Below are positions 15,347-19,489 of a DNA stretch of 19,489 nt, piece after piece (positions within the stretch are counted from its first letter, which is position 1; each line of letters opens with the position of its first letter). Origin of the DNA: Chryseobacterium gleum (GTDB lineage: Bacteria; Bacteroidota; Bacteroidia; Flavobacteriales_D; Crocinitomicaceae); contig CAMCQW010000008.1 of assembly GCA_945877045.1 (NCBI GenBank), forward strand, positions 1 through 19,489, read 5' to 3'. Below the pieces are notes generated by a model. It saw nothing but the letters and a program-made list of their open reading frames with translations. It did no database searches and was not told where the DNA came from. The translations under genes and the position numbers were made by a program.

Positions 15347-16486
15347 TTAATGATGTTCCTCTTCCACGGCAGCACCTATAAACAATGCAGAAAGCATTGT
15401 AAAAAGATACGCCTGTAAAAAAGCAACCAACAATTCCAAAACAGATATAAACAAAGCCATAGGAACCGACAAGGCACTCCAAGCAATACTTTTATTAATA
15501 AAAATTAAGGAAATGAGTGCTAAAATGATAATGTGACCTGCCGTAACATTGGCAAAAAGTCGAATCATTAATGCAATGGGTTTAGTAAAAATACCTACAA
15601 TTTCGATTGGGACCATAATAATTAATATCGGAATCGGCACACCTGGCGTAGCAAATATATGTCTCCAATAATTTTTGTTTCCTGAAAAAACTGTTAAAAC
15701 CAATGTGCACATAGCTAAGAATAAGGTAACACTAATGTTCCCTGTTAAATTCGCGCCTCCAGGCAATATTGGCACCATGCCTAATAAATTATTTAGTAAG
15801 ATGAAAAAGAAGGCTGTAAGTAGATACGGAACATACTTTTTATATTTGCGTTCTCCAATATTTCCTTTCGCAATGTCGTCTTGAACAAACAAAATAAGCG
15901 GCTCTATAAACTTAGCAATTCCTTTTGGGGCTATAGCACCATTTTTCTTGTAGAACCTTGCGGTTGACAACATTATTAATAAAATAAGAAAGACGCCAAT
16001 GAAAAGGGATAATACATTTTTTGTGATAGACAAGTCCAATGGCTTAACATTGTGTGGGTGTCCCTGCTCAAAATGCAGTTTTCCATCCGATAATCGATAT
16101 ATTTTCTCGTGGAATAGTGCGTAGCCTTCTGCGGGTCCTTCGCCGATATAGAAACTGAGTTTTTCACCCGTGTTTGCCTCTTTCTCAACTACTCTTAGCC
16201 CTTGATAAAAATGACTTGCACTAAAAACCTTAAATCCATTGTCATAGAAAATAACAGGAAGGTGTAATGAAACCCCTTCGTGCTCGCTACCCCACAAGTG
16301 CCATTCGTGTGCATCTTTAACGTGGTGCATAATCATTTCATTGACATTAAACTCGTCTTTAAGCGAATCATCAGCCGTAATCTGTGTAGTAATAATTGAT
16401 GGAGCTTTCTGGGCAGAAATTATTGATGGGATAAGCACCGAAAAAAGGATAAAAACTACCTGTATAAAACGCTTTGCAAATGTCAT
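15347..16486 (-). CDS. atpB: ATP synthase F0 subunit a, with long N-terminal domain
   Basis: A 379-residue a subunit forming the proton half-channels next to the c-ring. The essential arginine is Arg309 (ALMIRLFANVTAGH), and the conserved ELLVAFLQAYLFTMLSALFI helix ends the protein. The first 150 residues are not part of the E. coli-type subunit. A signal-like hydrophobic segment (7-25, ending SAQ) is followed by a His-rich, probably periplasmic region (HHVKDAHEWHLWGSEHEG, 54-71) before the first core helix near 155. Such extensions are usual in Bacteroidota, where the subunit is about 350-400 residues. It is the first gene of the atp operon; no atpI was seen upstream. Confidence 0.96.
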   Translation of the reverse strand: MTFAKRFIQVVFILFSVLIPSIISAQKAPSIITTQITADDSLKDEFNVNEMIMHHVKDAHEWHLWGSEHEGVSLHLPVIFYDNGFKVFSASHFYQGLRVVEKEANTGEKLSFYIGEGPAEGYALFHEKIYRLSDGKLHFEQGHPHNVKPLDLSITKNVLSLFIGVFLILLIMLSTARFYKKNGAIAPKGIAKFIEPLILFVQDDIAKGNIGERKYKKYVPYLLTAFFFILLNNLLGMVPILPGGANLTGNISVTLFLAMCTLVLTVFSGNKNYWRHIFATPGVPIPILIIMVPIEIVGIFTKPIALMIRLFANVTAGHIIILALISLIFINKSIAWSALSVPMALFISVLELLVAFLQAYLFTMLSALFIGAAVEEEHH

Positions 16487-16526
16487 TTAATCATTTTTTA
16501 AAGGGCAAAACCCCATAAATTTGATG

Positions 16527-16534
16527 CAAAGGTA
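16527..16534 (-). promoter_or_regulatory. -7 element of the ATP synthase operon promoter
   Basis: On the minus strand this reads TACCTTTG, an exact TAnnTTTG match followed by C, a very common flavobacterial form. Transcription would start near 16520, giving a leader of about 34 bases before the atpB ATG. A clear TTG at -33 is not visible. Confidence 0.6.
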
Positions 16535-16559
16535 GTAAATCTTTCTAGAGTAGAACTAA

Positions 16560-17114
16560 TTAATTATTAACTTTTTTTTCTCTTTTTTCACGGATTGTGC
16601 GGTACAGTTTTATCGCCAAGAACAAGGATAGCCCTGCGCCAAAAAAACCAATGGTTCCATACATCCAATCCATTGTGTTTTTCATTTCTACGAGAAAAAT
16701 AATGACCACTAATAACAAAGTTGCCGCCTCATTCCAGATCCTTAATCCAAAAGATGTCCAAACTACTTTATCTTTAAATAAATCATTCATAATTTTCTGG
16801 CAGGCAAAATGATAAACAGTTAACAAGGCGACAAATGACAATTTTATATACATCCAAGGCTGATTATAAGCAGCGGTATTGATCCAAAGAATCCACAAGC
16901 CAAAGAAAAAGGTAAGGTACATGGATGGGGTGGTAATGTACCACCAGAGTTTTTTCTGCATGATGATAAATTGCTTTATCAAAATATCGCGTTCTTGCTC
17001 CTCTTTTTTGTAGGCTTCGGTATGATAAATAAACAACCGGACCATGTAAAACAAGCCAGCGAACCAACAAACAACAAAAATTATATGCAACGATTTTACG
17101 GCTTCAATACTCAT
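16560..17114 (-). CDS. hemJ: Protoporphyrinogen IX oxidase, HemJ/CopD-like membrane protein
   Basis: A 184-residue inner-membrane protein of the HemJ (UPF0093) family, which oxidises protoporphyrinogen IX to protoporphyrin IX in haem synthesis. The N-terminus VKSLHIIFVVCWFAGLFYMV (His10, conserved in the family) and RLFIYHTEA, then WWYITTPSMYLTFFFGLW and MYIKLSFVALLTVYHF, are typical. Four spans lie near 5-27, 55-77, 86-106 and 128-150, with a further hydrophobic segment near 152-168. Length is normal for HemJ. The hemA gene 1.4 kb away on the opposite strand fits a haem role. The ATG at 17114 matches the conserved start and sits only 4 bases after a -7 element, implying a leaderless mRNA. 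A generic CopD-like annotation would be the alternative. Confidence 0.85.
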   Translation of the reverse strand: MSIEAVKSLHIIFVVCWFAGLFYMVRLFIYHTEAYKKEEQERDILIKQFIIMQKKLWWYITTPSMYLTFFFGLWILWINTAAYNQPWMYIKLSFVALLTVYHFACQKIMNDLFKDKVVWTSFGLRIWNEAATLLLVVIIFLVEMKNTMDWMYGTIGFFGAGLSLFLAIKLYRTIREKREKKVNN

Positions 17115-17118
17115 GCAT

Positions 17119-17126
17119 CAAAAGTA
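17119..17126 (-). promoter_or_regulatory. -7 element TACTTTTG immediately before hemJ
   Basis: An exact TAnnTTTG match on the minus strand, ending 4 bases before the hemJ ATG. The expected transcription start falls on or next to the start codon. No TTG is seen at the -33 position. Confidence 0.5.
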
Positions 17127-17150
17127 ATCATTTACATAGAAAAAAGCCAC

Positions 17151-17181
17151 TTGCATATTAAACAAATAGCACTTAATATTG
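17151..17181 (+). promoter_or_regulatory. Promoter for the secreted protein-mce operon
   Basis: TTG (17151-17153), 20 bases, then TAATATTG (17174-17181), one mismatch from TAnnTTTG. It lies back to back with the hemJ promoter in an 82-base divergent intergenic region. The expected transcript starts near 17188, about 9 bases before the preferred ATG at 17197 and after the alternative TTG at 17179, which helps to choose the start. Confidence 0.5.
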
Positions 17182-17196
17182 TACAACTCAATTTCC

Positions 17197-18000
17197 ATGG
17201 TGCAGCGTCTAATTTTGTGTTTCCTAATTCCCATTACCTTTGGTTATTCGCAGAGTTCGAATTTATCCATTGATGGGTATTATCAAGGATTAAATCTTTA
17301 CGTATCCAACCCATACCAAAGCGATGGTTTTGGCTTTTGTATCAGCAAAGTATTAGTCAATGGAAATGTATTGCCCGCTACGATACAAAACGAACATTTT
17401 CAAATCGACCTAAGTTTATTTGGCCTAACAAAAGGGGAAGAGCTGTTTGTAGAACTGGAGCATTATGCAGGGTGCACGCCTCGATTCATCAACCCGGAAG
17501 TGCTTTTGCCTAACAGTACATTTGTCCTAGTTTCGTTGGCAGCCGCTGCAAATGGTTCTATTAGTTGGTCGACAAAAAGTGAAGCCGGAAGACTTCCATT
17601 TCTTGTTGAACAATATAAATGGGGACGATGGGTTTCGGCGGGTGAAATCCAAGGAAACGGAAGCCCTGCACTCAACCAATATCGAATAGACATTATTCCC
17701 CATAGCGGATACAATAAAGTAAGGGTTGTTCAGATTGACAACACACAAAAAAAAAGGGTGTCGAAAGAAGTTGGTTTTAATTCAACCATCAAAAAAGTAA
17801 TTAAAACACCCGCCAAAGTAAAGGACATTATTTATTTTAGTTCGAACTCAAAACCTGTAAAAACCAAGTTTGAACTCTATGATGCCTTTGGAAATTTGCT
17901 CAAAAAAGGATTCGATAGCCAAATTGATTGTAAGCAATTGTTAAACGGAATCTATTTTATCAATTTCGACAACTCCTCTGAAAAATTTATTAAGTATTAA
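17197..18000 (+). CDS. Secreted protein with a short T9SS-like C-terminal domain
   Basis: A 267-residue exported protein of unknown function. The signal peptide is MVQRLILCFLIPITFGYSQS. Residues about 20-95 form a small beta domain (DGYYQGLNLYVSNPY, then a Cys-containing FGFCISKVLVNG). The mature part continues with a second beta domain around GSISWSTKSEAGRLPFLVEQ. The C-terminus KFELYDAFGNLLKKG, then LLNGIYFINF and KFIKY, resembles the second half of a T9SS type A sorting domain, but the usual YPNP start is missing. The frame can be extended to a TTG at 17179; the ATG at 17197 places the signal peptide at the N-terminus and fits the promoter. It ends one base before the mce ATG, so the two are co-transcribed, although no shared function is obvious. 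Confidence 0.75.
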   Translation: MVQRLILCFLIPITFGYSQSSNLSIDGYYQGLNLYVSNPYQSDGFGFCISKVLVNGNVLPATIQNEHFQIDLSLFGLTKGEELFVELEHYAGCTPRFINPEVLLPNSTFVLVSLAAAANGSISWSTKSEAGRLPFLVEQYKWGRWVSAGEIQGNGSPALNQYRIDIIPHSGYNKVRVVQIDNTQKKRVSKEVGFNSTIKKVIKTPAKVKDIIYFSSNSKPVKTKFELYDAFGNLLKKGFDSQIDCKQLLNGIYFINFDNSSEKFIKY

Positions 18001-18001
18001 C

Positions 18002-18406
18002 ATGATAAAGCACATTGAGCACATCGGAATTGCCGTAGAGAACATTGAGTCTGCCTTAAAAACGTATGAAAATTTATTAGGGGTGAGCTGCTACAAAACG
18101 GAAATTGTTGAATCGGAATTGGTGAGAACAGCCTTCTTAAAAATAGGAGATTCAAAAATTGAATTGCTCGAAGCAATGGATCCCATTTCACCCATTGGAA
18201 AGTTCCTTGCAAAAAAGGGGGAAGGATTTCATCATATTGCTTTTGAAGTGGATGATATTCATGCAGAAATTAAACGCCTTAGTTCCTTAGGCTTTGAGAT
18301 GATCCACGAAACGCCGAAACCCGGAGCAGACAACAAGCTCATTGCTTTTCTTCACCCGAAATCTACACAAAAATTATTGGTGGAAATCTGTCAAGAAATC
18401 CTTTAA
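18002..18406 (+). CDS. mce: Methylmalonyl-CoA epimerase
   Basis: A 134-residue cytoplasmic enzyme of the vicinal-oxygen-chelate fold. It interconverts (R)- and (S)-methylmalonyl-CoA in the propionyl-CoA/succinyl-CoA route. Two beta-alpha-beta-beta-beta modules are visible. Likely metal ligands are His7 (IEHIGIAV), Glu54 (KIELLE), His78 (GEGFHHIAFEVDD) and Glu128 (LLVEIC), in the order H-Q/E-H-E of the family. Length is normal. The ATG follows the upstream stop by a single base, indicating coupling to the secreted-protein gene. The mutase subunits are not in this window. Confidence 0.93.
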   Translation: MIKHIEHIGIAVENIESALKTYENLLGVSCYKTEIVESELVRTAFLKIGDSKIELLEAMDPISPIGKFLAKKGEGFHHIAFEVDDIHAEIKRLSSLGFEMIHETPKPGADNKLIAFLHPKSTQKLLVEICQEIL

Positions 18407-18409
18407 AAC

Positions 18410-18480
18410 AAGCCCTTATTTTCTTCTTGTAATTTAAATCAACTATAAATAAGGCTTCATGACAATCCTATGACAATTGA
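18410..18480 (+). other. mce-hemA intergenic region: bulged hairpin and direct repeat
   Basis: AAGCCCTTATTT (18410-18421) can pair with AAATAAGGCTT (18447-18457) with one bulged C and a 25-base loop; no T-run follows, so it is not a classical terminator. Immediately after, ATGACAAT occurs twice (18459-18466 and 18470-18477), 11 bases apart start to start, about one DNA turn. This could be an operator for hemA, but the evidence is only the pattern. Confidence 0.35.
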
Positions 18481-18521
18481 ACGGGATTCACTTGCGAAAT
18501 TTGTACCCAAATAGAATAAAT

Positions 18522-19489
18522 TTGCTCTCCGAACTTCATACTATCGCTTTTACGCACCGACGATTTGAAGCAAGTAAAATTGGTGTCTTACACATTGAAG
18601 AAGCAGATCAAGCAGTTCGATTACTTGCCTTAAAAGCAAGGTTTGATATCCCAGAACTTTTATTTATCTCTACCTGCAATCGCGTTGAAATAAGTTTGTT
18701 TACCCATGCGGTGCTCACAAACACTTGGATTGTTGATTTATTGAAGGCCTTGTATCCCCATCTAGATCCGTCGGAAATAACAGAATATCTTCTTCATCTA
18801 GAATTATATAAAGGCGAAAAAGCCATAGAACATGCTTTTTCGGTCGCTTCTTCGATCGATTCTATGATTGTTGGAGAACGCGAAATTATTACCCAAATGC
18901 GAAACTCTTATGAACATTGTCGCAAAGTGGGTTTAACTGGCGATCGTTTTCGACTATTGATGAAGCACGTTATCGAAACCGCCAAAAAAGTGTACACAGA
19001 AACGAGTATTGCTACCAAGCCAGTCTCCGTTGTTTCTTTGGCTTATCAGCACTTGAAACGATTAAATATTCACTTAGACGCACGTATTTTAGTGATTGGG
19101 GCTGGCGTTACAAATACCACCATGAGTCATTATTTAAAAAAACATGGCTACAAAAATTTCGCCGTGTTTAACCGCACATTGGCCAACGCAGAAGTTTTAG
19201 CAACGGAACTAAAATGTTCCGCATATCGCCTGGATGATTTAATGACTTATCGAGAAGGTTTTGACGTTATCATTTCGTGCACAGGCGCTGATCACCACGT
19301 TATTTCGCCAGAAATTTATGCTGCTATACTAAATGGAGAGCAAGATAAAAAAATTGTCATCGACATTGCTATTCCACAAGATTTAAATCCTTCGATTATT
19401 GAAAACAATTCCCTGACGCACATTTCAGTGGATCTGCTTCAAAAAATTTCCAATCAAAACCTAAAAGAAAGAACGAAAGAAGTAGACCA
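18522..19489 (+). CDS. hemA: Glutamyl-tRNA reductase, 3' truncated by window end
   Basis: The first 322 residues of the NADPH-dependent enzyme that reduces glutamyl-tRNA to glutamate-1-semialdehyde, the first committed step of C5-pathway haem synthesis. The catalytic-cysteine motif is STCNRVEI (Cys52). GEREIITQ and the preceding IEHAFSVASSIDSMIVGE are the conserved second block. IGAGVTNTTMSHYL (192-205) begins the NADPH-binding Rossmann domain, and FNRTLANAE follows. About 95 residues of the dimerisation domain are cut off. There is no in-frame ATG upstream of the conserved LHTIAFTHRRFEASKIG; in-frame TTG codons at 18477, 18492, 18501 and 18522 are the only reasonable starts after the in-frame stop at 18471. 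I chose 18522 for length; 18501 is a fair alternative. The neighbouring hemJ supports a haem context. Confidence 0.93.
   Translation, partial: MLSELHTIAFTHRRFEASKIGVLHIEEADQAVRLLALKARFDIPELLFISTCNRVEISLFTHAVLTNTWIVDLLKALYPHLDPSEITEYLLHLELYKGEKAIEHAFSVASSIDSMIVGEREIITQMRNSYEHCRKVGLTGDRFRLLMKHVIETAKKVYTETSIATKPVSVVSLAYQHLKRLNIHLDARILVIGAGVTNTTMSHYLKKHGYKNFAVFNRTLANAEVLATELKCSAYRLDDLMTYREGFDVIISCTGADHHVISPEIYAAILNGEQDKKIVIDIAIPQDLNPSIIENNSLTHISVDLLQKISNQNLKERTKEVD

Noticed and set aside
18410..18457. Hairpin after mce as a Rho-independent terminator
   Set aside because: The stem has a bulge, the loop is about 25 bases and there is no T-run.
18917..19171. 84-codon plus-strand frame inside hemA
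   Set aside because: It is an out-of-frame shadow of the conserved glutamyl-tRNA reductase sequence.

Overview
The window reads as a low-GC chromosomal segment of an aerobic, phototrophy-capable Bacteroidota, most likely a marine or freshwater member of the Flavobacteriia. The evidence is: (i) two secreted proteins with type IX secretion (T9SS) style C-termini; (ii) several TAnnTTTG -7 promoter elements, typical of Bacteroidota sigma factors, with almost no Shine-Dalgarno sites; (iii) an ATP synthase cluster without the beta and epsilon genes, and an a-subunit with a long periplasmic N-terminal domain; (iv) a proteorhodopsin with the flavobacterial DTE motif and methionine tuning residue. No mobile elements, tRNAs, rRNAs or CRISPR arrays were seen.

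Layout. 1-288: 3' end of a Mn-type superoxide dismutase. 455-2709: DUF47/PhoU-like protein and PiT phosphate transporter, a probable operon. 2778-4529: secreted PA-domain protein with its own promoter and a strong terminator. 4625-6685: methionyl-tRNA synthetase. 6815-7747: unrecognised multi-span membrane protein. 7927-8634: proteorhodopsin with a strong terminator. 8729-10750: one open frame encoding a CrtY-type lycopene beta-cyclase fused to a Brp/Blh-type beta-carotene 15,15'-dioxygenase. On the minus strand, 16486 down to 10799: atpB-atpE-atpF-atpH-atpA-atpG followed closely by a NarL/LuxR response regulator. Minus strand 17114-16560: HemJ-type protoporphyrinogen oxidase. Plus strand 17197-18406: secreted protein and methylmalonyl-CoA epimerase. 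18522 to the end: 5' part of glutamyl-tRNA reductase (hemA).

How it fits together. The central 7.9-16.5 kb looks like a light-energy module. Proteorhodopsin would pump H+ outward, and the H+-type ATP synthase encoded a few kilobases away would use the gradient. The CrtY-Blh fusion would convert lycopene to beta-carotene and then to retinal, the rhodopsin chromophore, within one polypeptide. The proteorhodopsin also has a glycine at the position that opens the carotenoid-antenna window in xanthorhodopsin, so carotenoids may serve both as retinal precursor and as antenna. The genes for earlier carotenoid steps (crtE, crtB, crtI) and for zeaxanthin (crtZ) are not in the window.

The item most worth a second look is the lycopene cyclase-dioxygenase fusion beside proteorhodopsin. 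After it come the antenna-window glycine, the unknown membrane protein upstream of proteorhodopsin, the hairpin between atpE and atpF, and the response regulator at the tail of the ATP synthase operon.
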